Shown here: piece after piece, positions 54,054-62,028 of the stretch
Layout of the letters: each line of letters opens with the position of its first letter
How positions within the stretch are numbered: position 1 is the first letter of the stretch
NCBI GenBank assembly: GCA_965211775.1
Contig: OZ242974.1
Coordinates: 1,736,001 to 1,800,000, forward strand
DNA: 64,000 bases
DNA from: Thiodiazotropha sp040506975
Lineage (GTDB): Bacteria; Pseudomonadota; Gammaproteobacteria; Chromatiales; Chromatiaceae
Reading direction: 5' to 3'
Position numbers and translations under genes: made by a program
Notes under the pieces: generated by a model
What the model was told of the DNA's origin: nothing
The model's input: the letters and a program-made list of their open reading frames with translations, nothing else
Databases searched by the model: none

Positions 54054-55021
54054 GAGTCGTCTCCTTCCTCGTCTTCGGTGTTACGGCGCACCACATAGGT
54101 GAGCCCTGCCAGGGCGATGGCGGGCAGAGCCATATAGCTGTAGAGGGTGTGCTGTACCGTCTCCGAGATGGAGGCGTAGGAGCGTTCCTGCAGCGGCGGC
54201 ATACCGAGTTTGTCGAAGGGAATGGAGGAGATGTGCAGGACGTTGGTGCCGCCCGCCTCCTTCTCGCCCCAGACATGCTGCCGGTATTCGGGCACCGCCT
54301 TTTCGTGATGGCTGTCGGGATTGCGCACATCACCGCGAGGATAGTTGTAGATCTCGCCGGGTTTCAAAGTCATACGACGCTTGGCCTCTTCCAGCAAAGC
54401 CTTACGCGAACCGAACAGGGTGGCCCCGGTGGGGCAGACCTCGGCGCAGCCGGTCATCTGACCCTTGTCGATGCGCTCGACCCCGGCCTGATTGCACATC
54501 TGACACTTGTGGATCTCACCGAAAGGGTTGTCGTAGTCGAACTGGGGCACGTTATAGGGACAGCCCACCATGCAGGTACGGCAACCGATGCAGGCATCGG
54601 GATGGTGAGTGACGATGCCGGTCTTCGGATGGCGCCGCATGGCGGTCACCGGGCAGACCGAGACACAACCCGGATCGACACAGTGCATACAGCTGCGTTT
54701 TTCGAAGGCGTAGCCGTTTTCCACCGCATCCTTCAGTTCACCCTCGCCGTCGCTGTAGACCTTGATCACATTGAGGGTTTGAGCAGACAGGTCGTAGGCT
54801 GAGTCCCAGGCGGTCTCTTCGCCCAGTGGGGTCGGGGGCATGCCGTTGACCTCCTTGCACTTGCTGACACAGGCCTTGCAGCCGATGCACAACGTCGAGT
54901 CGTAGAGCATGCCGATGGCCTCTTCCGCCGGCTCCAGGTTGCCTCGGGCCTCGGCGTTGCCCGCGCCCAAAAGGGCTGCGCCGCCGCCAAGGGAGGCCTT
55001 GAGAAAGTCTCTGCGTTTCAT
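54050..55021 (-). CDS. hybA: Hydrogenase iron-sulfur subunit HybA
   Basis: The 323-residue periplasmic ferredoxin-like protein has a twin-arginine signal (MKRRDFLKAS) and four [4Fe-4S] motifs: CIGCKACVSKC, CMHCVDPGCVSVC, CIGCRTCMVGC and CQMCN...CAEVC. A C-terminal helix (SYMALPAIALAGLTYVV) anchors it in the membrane. It carries electrons from HybO to HybB. Confidence 0.95.
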   Translation of the reverse strand: MKRRDFLKASLGGGAALLGAGNAEARGNLEPAEEAIGMLYDSTLCIGCKACVSKCKEVNGMPPTPLGEETAWDSAYDLSAQTLNVIKVYSDGEGELKDAVENGYAFEKRSCMHCVDPGCVSVCPVTAMRRHPKTGIVTHHPDACIGCRTCMVGCPYNVPQFDYDNPFGEIHKCQMCNQAGVERIDKGQMTGCAEVCPTGATLFGSRKALLEEAKRRMTLKPGEIYNYPRGDVRNPDSHHEKAVPEYRQHVWGEKEAGGTNVLHISSIPFDKLGMPPLQERSYASISETVQHTLYSYMALPAIALAGLTYVVRRNTEDEEGDDS

Positions 55022-55030
55022 GGTGCCCCC

Positions 55031-56152
55031 TTACTCCCCGTCCTGCTCTTTACCGTCCAGCTTCTTTGACGCCATGGCGGTGGCGCCGACCGCCAGGCCG
55101 ACGGCAGCACCAGCAACGGCCGCCGCACCGGGAGAGAAGCCGGCGGTGCCTTCGCGGTCCTCGATGTCGGGGAACATGTTGGGTGGGGTGTGGGTCTTCA
55201 CGTCGGCCAGGCTGAACAGGGGTTTGTTGAAACCGACGCCCCCTTCGGAACAGCCGAAACAGGGGTGGCCGACGCCGATGGGCCAGACACCGCCGCCCAC
55301 ATTGTTGAATTCCAGGCTCGGGCAGTTGTTGTAGGTCTCGGGGCCCTTGCAGCCGAGTTTGTAGAGGCACCAGCCCTTACGATGTCCCTCGTCACCGAAC
55401 TCCTCGGCGAAGCGGCCGGCATCGAAGTGGGGCCGGCGATAGCAATTTTCATGGATCAAGCGGCCGTAGGCCCACTTCGGACGACCCTTCTCATCGATGG
55501 GCGGCAGCTTACCGTAGGTCACGAAGTAGAGTACCGTACCGATAAAATTGGCCGGATTGGGTGGGCAACCAGGGATGGTCACCACAGTTTTGCCGGATAG
55601 AAATTGCGGCGCACCCACCGCGCCGGTGGGATTGGGTTCCGCCGACTGCACACCGCCCCAGCTGGCACAGGAGCCGAATGCGACGATGGCGGCCGCATGC
55701 TCCGCCGCTTCCCGGGTGATGTCGACCATGGTCTCGCCGCCGATCTTGCAGAAGATGCCGTCGCTGGCGAGAGGGATGGCGCCTTCCACCACCAGCAGGT
55801 ATTGACCCTTGTTCTCCTGCACCACCTTTTTCTTGATCTCCTCCACCTGATGTCCGGCACCGGTGTCCAGGGTCTGGTGATAGTCGAGGGAGATCAGGTC
55901 GAGAATGAGATGTTCCAGGGAAGGTTGTTCGGAACGCAACAGGGCCTCGCTGGGTCCCGTGCACTCTTGCCCATGCAGCCAGATAACGGGCGGGCGTTTT
56001 TTCGGATCGGCTACCGCTTGCGCCATGGCCATGGCGGCACTGGATGATAGGCCGAGGGATGCCGCTACACCGGTACAGAACTTGAGAAAGGTCCTGCGTG
56101 ATACGCCCAAGCGTTTCTCCACTGCTGAAAAATCGAAATCGTGCGCTGCCAT
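55031..56152 (-). CDS. hybO: [NiFe] hydrogenase small subunit (HybO)
   Basis: The 373-residue subunit has a Tat signal (SRRTFLKF), the iron-sulfur relay and a C-terminal membrane helix (AAAVAGAAVGLAVGATAMA). It is closely similar to E. coli HybO over its length. Proximal-cluster ligands expected in ECTGC, GSCASWGG and PGCPPNP are seen, except that the second Cys of the first motif is Pro (ECTGPSE; C64 then P67). The extra Cys pair of O2-tolerant enzymes is absent. First gene of hybOABCD; the upstream 350 bp is shared with divergent cysS. Confidence 0.94.
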   Translation of the reverse strand: MAAHDFDFSAVEKRLGVSRRTFLKFCTGVAASLGLSSSAAMAMAQAVADPKKRPPVIWLHGQECTGPSEALLRSEQPSLEHLILDLISLDYHQTLDTGAGHQVEEIKKKVVQENKGQYLLVVEGAIPLASDGIFCKIGGETMVDITREAAEHAAAIVAFGSCASWGGVQSAEPNPTGAVGAPQFLSGKTVVTIPGCPPNPANFIGTVLYFVTYGKLPPIDEKGRPKWAYGRLIHENCYRRPHFDAGRFAEEFGDEGHRKGWCLYKLGCKGPETYNNCPSLEFNNVGGGVWPIGVGHPCFGCSEGGVGFNKPLFSLADVKTHTPPNMFPDIEDREGTAGFSPGAAAVAGAAVGLAVGATAMASKKLDGKEQDGE

Positions 56153-56506
56153 CTGTCGGTCTCCGGTTATCTAATGAGGCGATTGGGGTGCTGCAGTCTG
56201 CTAGAGACAAGGCCACATAACCCGCAATATATGTGCCGGAATTTCTTTATTGCTAAATTTCATTGGCTTAGTGAATTCGATTGATTGAATATCCAATGAT
56301 ATGTGGTAGCGGTCATTGCACGATTAATTCCCTACCGGAAAGAAGGTTTACACTTTGCATGGTTATTGTCAGAGTGTTTCACTGTGGATTGGCTAACGAT
56401 TTTTACAGCTTCTGGCGATTGGATGGGGCCGGCTGCCGAGCTTTGAGGAAAACGCCGCTTTTCGTTAAGATGCGCGGCACTTACTCCCCTGTTGATGTGA
56501 ACCACT
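56153..56506. other. Divergent promoter region of hybO and cysS
   Basis: About 350 bp, AT-rich at 56215-56300. No gene is convincing; regulatory sites for hydrogenase expression are expected here but none stands out. Confidence 0.5.
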
Positions 56507-57895
56507 ATGCTCAAGCTCTATAACGATCTCAGCAACCGCAAAGAGACCTTTCAACCCCTACGGGCCGGTATGGTTCGCATGTATGTCTGTGGTATGACGG
56601 TCTACGATCTCTGTCATCTCGGACATGCGCGGGTGATGGTGGTATTCGATGTGGTCTATCGTTACCTGCAGGCCAGTGGCTACGAGGTAAGCTACATCCG
56701 CAATATCACCGATATCGACGACAAGATCATCAACCGGGCCAATGAGAGGGGTGTGCCCTTCAGCGAGCTTACCGAGGAGTTCATTCGGGCCATGCACCAG
56801 GATGCCGATGCATTGGACGTGCTGCGACCCACGGATGAGCCCAAGGCGACCCAGTACATGGAGGAGATCCTGGCGATGATCACCCGCCTGATCGAAAATG
56901 GACATGCCTACACCGCGGATAACGGCGATGTCTACTACGATGTGCGGAGTTTCAGCGACTACGGCAAACTCTCCGGTAAATCGGTCGAGGATCTGCGCGC
57001 CGGTGCCCGGGTGGAACCGGGAGATGCCAAGCGGGACCCTCTCGATTTTGCTTTATGGAAGGGGGCAAAACCGGACGAGCCGGCATGGGATTCTCCCTGG
57101 GGGCGCGGACGTCCCGGCTGGCACATCGAGTGTTCAGCCATGTCCACCAAGGCCCTTGGCGACAGCTTCGATATCCACGGCGGGGGTGCGGACCTCACCT
57201 TCCCGCATCATGAGAACGAGATCGCCCAATCCGAGGGTGCGACCGGACATCCCTTCGTCAAATACTGGATGCACAATGGATTCGTGCGCATCAACGACGA
57301 GAAGATGTCCAAATCGTTGGGCAACTTCTTCACCGTGAGAGAGATCCTCGAGCACTATCGGGCCGAGGAGGTTCGCTACTTCATCCTTACCAGTCATTAC
57401 CGTTCGCCGCTCAACTACGACACCGAGCATCTGGATAATGCCCGTGCCGCACTGACCCGGTTCTATACCGCATTGAGGGGTATTCCCGCGGCGCCGGCAG
57501 CTGGTGGTGAAAGTTATGTCAGTCGATTCCGCGATGCCATGGATGACGATTTCAATACTCCCGAGGCGCTGGCGGTGCTGTTCGACCTGGCGCGCGAGAT
57601 CAACCGCCTGAAAGATAACGATGTGAGCGCCGCCGCCAGTCTGGCCGGTGTGCTGAGAGAGCTGGGCGGGATGCTGGGCATTCTGCAGGACGATCCCGAG
57701 GACTATCTGCGGGGCGGTGCGCCAGCGGGGGAGGACACGCTATCGGACGATAAAATAGAAGCGATGATCCAGGCGCGTATCGATGCCAGGTCGGAGAAAA
57801 ACTGGGGCGAAGCCGACCGTATCCGCGACGACCTGCAAGCTGCCGGCATCATTCTGGAAGACGGACCCCAAGGTACCACCTGGCGTAGGGGATAA
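56507..57895 (+). CDS. cysS: Cysteinyl-tRNA synthetase
   Basis: The 462-residue class I synthetase charges tRNA-Cys. It has the zinc-site start MYVCGMTVYD, HIGH-type HLGH at 37-40 and KMSKS near residue 266 (DEKMSKSLGNF). Length and all motifs are normal. It is divergent from the hydrogenase operon and convergent with folD. Confidence 0.96.
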   Translation: MLKLYNDLSNRKETFQPLRAGMVRMYVCGMTVYDLCHLGHARVMVVFDVVYRYLQASGYEVSYIRNITDIDDKIINRANERGVPFSELTEEFIRAMHQDADALDVLRPTDEPKATQYMEEILAMITRLIENGHAYTADNGDVYYDVRSFSDYGKLSGKSVEDLRAGARVEPGDAKRDPLDFALWKGAKPDEPAWDSPWGRGRPGWHIECSAMSTKALGDSFDIHGGGADLTFPHHENEIAQSEGATGHPFVKYWMHNGFVRINDEKMSKSLGNFFTVREILEHYRAEEVRYFILTSHYRSPLNYDTEHLDNARAALTRFYTALRGIPAAPAAGGESYVSRFRDAMDDDFNTPEALAVLFDLAREINRLKDNDVSAAASLAGVLRELGGMLGILQDDPEDYLRGGAPAGEDTLSDDKIEAMIQARIDARSEKNWGEADRIRDDLQAAGIILEDGPQGTTWRRG

Positions 57896-57901
57896 GTTTT
57901 T

Positions 57902-57924
57902 CGGTGCGGCAAGCCGCACCGTTT
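57902..57924. terminator. Hairpin between convergent cysS and folD
   Basis: Stem CGGTGCGG / CCGCACCG with a tight loop, flanked by short T-runs. It probably ends one or both transcripts. Confidence 0.5.
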
Positions 57925-57937
57925 GACCATGATGAAG

Positions 57938-58798
57938 CTATTTTGCCGAGCTGTGCAGCTCCGCCGCCTGAAGGGTATTCTCCAGCAGAGTCACAATGGT
58001 CATCGGTCCGACCCCGCCGGGTACCGGTGTGATCCAGCTGGCCCTTTCACTCGCCGACTCGAAATCCACGTCCCCCACCAACCTGCCGTCCTCATTGCGG
58101 TTCATGCCCACATCGATGACGATGGCGCCCTGTTTGATCCAGTCCCCCGGCACATACTCCGCGCGACCGATGGCGACCACCAGGATATCCGCATTGCGCG
58201 CCTTCTCCGCCAGGTCCTTGGTGCGGCTGTGGCAGACCGTGATGGTGCAGCGCGCCGCCAGCAGCTCCAGGGCCATGGGACGGCCGACGATGTTGGACTG
58301 GCCGATGATGACCGCATCGAGTCCCTCCAGTTTCTGGCCGGTTTTCGCCAGCAGGGTCATGATCCCCTTGGGGGTGCAGGAGCGCAGCAGGGGCATGCGC
58401 AGCACCAGGCGCCCGACATTGTAGGGATGGAAGCCGTCCACATCCTTGGTCGGCAGTATGCGCTCGATGACGGCCTCTTCATCGATATGTTCCGGCAGGG
58501 GTAGTTGCACCAGAATGCCGTCGATCGCTTCATCTTCATTCAGCCGATCGATCAGCGCCAACAGTTCCTCCTGGGTGGTCGAGGCTGGAAGATCGTGAGA
58601 GACGGAGTGGAACCCGACCTCGTCACAGGACTTTCGCTTATTCCCCACATAGACCTGGGATGCGGGATTGTCCCCCACCAGAACCACCGCCAGACCGGGT
58701 CGTCGCAAGCCCGCCGCCACGCGTTGTTCAACGCTCCGTTTGATCTGTTGCCTGAGATCGGCCGCGATGGCCTTGCCGTCGAGAATCTGCGCACTCAT
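57938..58798 (-). CDS. folD: Methylenetetrahydrofolate dehydrogenase/cyclohydrolase FolD
   Basis: The 286-residue bifunctional enzyme interconverts methylene-, methenyl- and formyl-tetrahydrofolate with NADP. Visible motifs are the catalytic Lys in YVGNKRKSCDEVG, LVQLPLPEH, IIGQSNIVGRPM and the C-terminal PGGVGPMT. Length is standard. Confidence 0.96.
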   Translation of the reverse strand: MSAQILDGKAIAADLRQQIKRSVEQRVAAGLRRPGLAVVLVGDNPASQVYVGNKRKSCDEVGFHSVSHDLPASTTQEELLALIDRLNEDEAIDGILVQLPLPEHIDEEAVIERILPTKDVDGFHPYNVGRLVLRMPLLRSCTPKGIMTLLAKTGQKLEGLDAVIIGQSNIVGRPMALELLAARCTITVCHSRTKDLAEKARNADILVVAIGRAEYVPGDWIKQGAIVIDVGMNRNEDGRLVGDVDFESASERASWITPVPGGVGPMTIVTLLENTLQAAELHSSAK

Positions 58799-58921
58799 GG
58801 ATGTTCCCGGGTGTCATATTGAAATCAGGGTGGGGATGATACAGAAAGCTGAACGAACTGTCAGTGCGCAATGCCCGCCACCATTGACCTGAAGGGGCAT
58901 CGTCAGTATTATTCACCCCCT

Positions 58922-58949
58922 TTGCTCACCCAGGGTGTAGGGATATACT
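58922..58949 (+). promoter_or_regulatory. Probable promoter of the tRNA cluster
   Basis: TTGCTC, 16-bp spacer, TATACT at 58944-58949, 14 bp before tRNA-Pro. Confidence 0.55.
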
Positions 58950-58963
58950 TTTGGGATGATTTT

Positions 58964-59040
58964 CGGGGTATAGCGCAGTCTGGTAGCGCGCCTGCTTTGG
59001 GAGCAGGATGTCGGGAGTTCGAATCTCTCTACCCCGACCA
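58964..59040 (+). tRNA. tRNA-Pro(TGG)
   Basis: A 77-nt cloverleaf with acceptor CGGGGTA / TACCCCG, anticodon loop TTTGGGA (anticodon TGG), T-loop TTCGAAT and encoded CCA. First gene of a four-tRNA cluster. Confidence 0.95.
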
Positions 59041-59047
59041 GTTTTCT

Positions 59048-59420
59048 GCGCCCGTAGCTCATTTGGATAGAGCATCGGCCTTTGAGCGCACATGGCCCAG
59101 GTTATGTGCAATCAGGAGCCTTTATGAGGAATGCAACTCATAAAGTGGATCGCACTGTATCGGGGAAACCTTAACAGGTTGTGCTGATGGCAATCCCGAG
59201 GAAACCTTTGGTTGAACCAGCCGTATTATGCTGGATAGGCAACCGGATCTGTCTGGGACCGCAGGTCAAGACAGATGCAGAGGGGATCCGTAGAGACTAT
59301 ACGTGCGACACCTGAGACGGTGAAGAGATAGTCCAGACCACAAACCCTGCGGGGGCGTCGAAAGACGTAGTTGGTAAGCTAAGCCGAGGGTAGCAGGTTC
59401 GAGTCCTGCCGGGCGTGCCA
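59048..59420 (+). tRNA. tRNA-Arg(TCT) interrupted by a group I intron
   Basis: The 5' exon 59048-59082 carries acceptor GCGCCCG, D-arm, anticodon stem TCGGC and loop bases C-T-T. The 3' exon 59379-59420 carries C-T-A-A, stem GCCGA, T-arm and CGGGCGT-G-CCA. Joined, the loop is CTTCTAA with anticodon TCT, and every stem pairs (one G-T closing pair). The intron enters after the first anticodon base. Confidence 0.9.
59083..59378 (+). other. Group I intron in the tRNA-Arg anticodon
   Basis: The 296-nt insertion shows the conserved group I core: R-type GTAGAGACTATACG near 59290 and S-type AAGAGATAGTCC about 30 nt later, which pair to form P7/P3. It ends in G, preceded by TAA. It follows a T at the 5' splice site, as the U-G pair of P1 requires. 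It has no ORF and resembles the small Azoarcus-type tRNA introns. It is probably self-splicing. Confidence 0.85.
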
Positions 59421-59468
59421 AGTCTGCAGGACAGGTTGCAATGTTGCAGCCGGATAGAAAAGGTCAAT

Positions 59469-59545
59469 GGTGGACGTAGCTCAGTTGGTAGAGCTCCGGA
59501 TTGTGGTTCCGGCGGTCGTGGGTTCGAGACCCATCGTCCACCCCA
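59469..59545 (+). tRNA. tRNA-His(GTG)
   Basis: Cloverleaf with acceptor GTGGACG / CGTCCAC, extra G at -1 opposite C73, anticodon loop TTGTGGT and encoded CCA. Confidence 0.95.
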
Positions 59546-59586
59546 TTTTCGCAAGCACTCCATTTCACATGGGGGCGACAGCTCAT

Positions 59587-59662
59587 GGGCCATTAGCTCA
59601 GCTGGTAGAGCAGTGGACTCTTAATCCATTGGTCGTAGGTTCGAATCCTACATGGCCCACCA
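59587..59662 (+). tRNA. tRNA-Lys(CTT)
   Basis: Cloverleaf with acceptor GGGCCAT / ATGGCCC, anticodon loop CTCTTAA (anticodon CTT), T-loop TTCGAAT and CCA. Its 3' end is duplicated at 59820-59839, a sign of past integration. Confidence 0.93.
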
Positions 59663-59663
59663 T
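59644..59663 (+). repeat. Att-like direct repeat, tRNA copy
   Basis: AATCCTACATGGCCCACCAT, 20 bp at the 3' end of tRNA-Lys; repeated exactly at 59820-59839. Confidence 0.75.
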
Positions 59664-59819
59664 ATTGTTTTCGTAGCCCGGACCTAAGTGTTGGGTTTTC
59701 TCTATCTACCTGGGCGATTCGAACCTACGACGTTAAAAAAGCCTGGTTCGACAGCCACTTAACGTGGCTGAGCGTAGGAGCGCAGCGACTACGACCCGAA
59801 GGGCGAGGCGCAGCCGAGT

Positions 59820-59839
59820 AATCCTACATGGCCCACCAT
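59820..59839 (+). repeat. Att-like direct repeat, distal copy
   Basis: Exact copy of the tRNA-Lys 3' end 176 bp downstream. The space between holds no gene, only an inverted copy of the tRNA T-arm (59716-59731) and a palindrome-rich stretch. Confidence 0.75.
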
Positions 59840-59906
59840 TATCAAAGGATTTGCGTGATAGAAAACGCTAACCCTTTTTTCGTTTGCGTGAGTTTTGCGT
59901 GACCCT

Positions 59907-60190
59907 TTAGCCAACATTCAGTCGTCGCAAAACCACCAGCTCCGGTTTTCCTTCACCGCGATCACATACACTTTCCGCCGCTTCGATGAGCTTGGTCAAT
60001 CCCCGCCGCCGAATAGTGTGTCGTGATCCGTCCCGACCGGTGCCCCAGCAAGTCCTGCCGGTCCTCGAAGTTCACACCTGCCGCCCTTAACCGGCGACCG
60101 AACATGTGCTTCAAGTCATGGACCCGCACCTGGGGTAATCCTACTCTCACTCTGGCCCGTTTCCAGGCGCTCGTGAGCATGTGTCCAACC
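59907..60190 (-). pseudogene. Tyrosine recombinase (integrase) fragment, truncated and frameshifted
   Basis: The minus strand encodes the C-terminal catalytic part of a phage-type integrase: VRVHDLKHMFGRRLRAAGV and QDLLGHRSGRITTHYSAA, with the His-Leu-Lys-His (variant HxxR box), LLGH and the tyrosine in THYS. After THYSAA the frame shifts; the other frame continues LTKLIEAAESVCDRG and ends with a stop at 59907. The N-terminal two thirds are lost at a junction with helicase sequence near 60190. It lies beside the tRNA-Lys att repeats. Confidence 0.8.
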
Positions 60191-60240
60191 GGGTTGAGAA
60201 GGCCGCTCTGGAAATTGGTAGGTATAGTAACCCCGTTTAA

Positions 60241-61808
60241 CCCGCATGTTTCATCCGTTTTTAAATTTAGCCGGTGATATGGCCAAGCTTGGATGGTTTG
60301 CCCTCACTGGGAACCAAACCTCTATCAAGCCCTGATTTTCCACCCTCCGGGCAGACTCCCCCTTACCCCCATTGTTGATCAACGTGCCGGGGCAGCACTC
60401 TGCCGGGCTATCCCGGCTTGAGTCGTGCCGCCACCTGGAAAAACAGCGCCTGATAGGGATAGGTGCTGGAGAGCAGGAAGCGGATCCGTCGCGTGTTGCG
60501 AATGATGACCGCCCCGATCTTGAACAGTTTGAGCCGGATCGTGGTCATCTGTGCACGCGCCAGTTCCGTGCCCTTCAGCGCGAGGCGCCGGATGGCCTCC
60601 ATCAGCACATAGGCCAGACTGGACAGCAGTAGACGAAACTGATTGGCCCACCAGTAATGCGCGCTGGTGCGATCGGCGAACAGCCCCAGTTGCTGCTCCT
60701 TGATTCGGTTCTCCATGTCACCACGGGCGCAGTAGAGGTCATCGTAAAGGCGCTGTTTGTCGCCGGCCAGGTTGGTGACGATGAAGCGTGGATTTGGCCC
60801 CTTGTCGGTGACCTCCAGTTTGGCGATCACCTTGCGACGCGTCTTCCAGGTGCTGGCGGCATAGTGAAACTGAAAGAATTCCCGCATCTTCATGCCGGTT
60901 CGCTTCGCCAGTTCCTCAACCCACTGCATGGGCTCACGGATACACCGCAGCAAGGCGTCATTCTTGGCGATGCCCACGATATAGCCCACAGCGTTGCGCT
61001 CGCACCAGCTGAGCATGTGGTGACGGCAAAAGCCGCTATCGCCCCGAAAGATGATACGCACTTCAGGCCAAGCCCGGCGCAGGCGTTTGACCAACAGCGC
61101 CAGAATCGCCCAGGCATGCTTGGGCGCATCGATCCGGCTGGGCCGCAGATAACTCACCAGCAGTTGATCGCCACAAAAGACATACAGGGGCAGGAAGCAG
61201 TAGTGATCGTAGTAGCCGTGAAAGAAGCGGCCTTCCTGGCGGCCATGCACCGGATCATCCGTGGCGTCGAAATCCAGGATCAGCTCATCGGGTGGTGCAT
61301 CATATGAGGCAATGAACTGCTCGAGCAGTAGGTTGTGGACATCAACGGCAACCCGGCGATCGACCCGGTTCTCCAGCCGACAAAGTGTCGACTGGCTGCC
61401 CAGTACCTCCTCGCGTTCGATCGAGCTCTGTAGGGCCGGGTCGGTGCGTAGTGTCTGATGGTCGTTCAGATCTTCATAACCCAGGCAGAGCCCATAGACT
61501 CGCTGGCGCAACAGGCTCAACTGGCTGTGTTCAATATAGCGGGGATCTCGCGGGTCGGGGATGACCGCATCAACCGCCTCGAGCAATCCCAGACGCCTGT
61601 CGATCTCACGCAGCAGCAACACGCCGCCGTCCGAGGTGATATCGCCACCGGAAAACTCGGCTTGAACCTTACGGCGTTTTAGGGCTGGAAAATCAAAGGC
61701 AGTCTGGGTACAGTTTGTCACAGGCAAAATCCTTTCGATTACAGTGTAAGCAACTGAATTATATCGAAGTATCAGGATTTTGCCTTTTTAATGCGTGAAA
61801 TATTGGGG
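60241..61808 (-). mobile_element. IS1380-family element, copy 2
   Basis: 1,568 bp, nearly identical to copy 1 and in the same orientation. Target duplication TTAA at 60237-60240 and 61809-61812. It sits in the helicase gene. Confidence 0.93.
60408..61727 (-). CDS. IS1380-family transposase (copy 2)
   Basis: The 439-residue transposase differs from copy 1 at two residues (KVIAKLE for KVVAKLE; RRLALKG for RRLTLKG). Intact, TTG or GTG start. Confidence 0.92.
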   Translation of the reverse strand: MPVTNCTQTAFDFPALKRRKVQAEFSGGDITSDGGVLLLREIDRRLGLLEAVDAVIPDPRDPRYIEHSQLSLLRQRVYGLCLGYEDLNDHQTLRTDPALQSSIEREEVLGSQSTLCRLENRVDRRVAVDVHNLLLEQFIASYDAPPDELILDFDATDDPVHGRQEGRFFHGYYDHYCFLPLYVFCGDQLLVSYLRPSRIDAPKHAWAILALLVKRLRRAWPEVRIIFRGDSGFCRHHMLSWCERNAVGYIVGIAKNDALLRCIREPMQWVEELAKRTGMKMREFFQFHYAASTWKTRRKVIAKLEVTDKGPNPRFIVTNLAGDKQRLYDDLYCARGDMENRIKEQQLGLFADRTSAHYWWANQFRLLLSSLAYVLMEAIRRLALKGTELARAQMTTIRLKLFKIGAVIIRNTRRIRFLLSSTYPYQALFFQVAARLKPG

Positions 61809-62028
61809 TTAAACCTCAAGCTGGTACCATTGAACGTCTTTTGTGCAAAGAAATGCCGGACCTTAAAATTCCGAAGAAGAATAGAAGTAAATTGACGGTT
61901 GGCACTGTTCATGCCTTGCAGGGTGCAGAGCGCGAAATCGTTGTATTCTCACCAACTTACGGCGAGTCTTTCACTAGTGGTGCGTTTTATGATAGGACCC
62001 CAAATATGTTGAACGTAGCAGTATCTAG

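Noticed and set aside
53218..54333. 371-codon alternative frame overlapping hybA and hybB
   Set aside because: Arg/His/Pro-rich shadow of two genes with clear cluster and membrane motifs.
55031..56152. Oxygen-tolerant group 1d hydrogenase
   Set aside because: The additional proximal cysteines (ECTCC pattern) are absent; gene order is that of Hyd-2.
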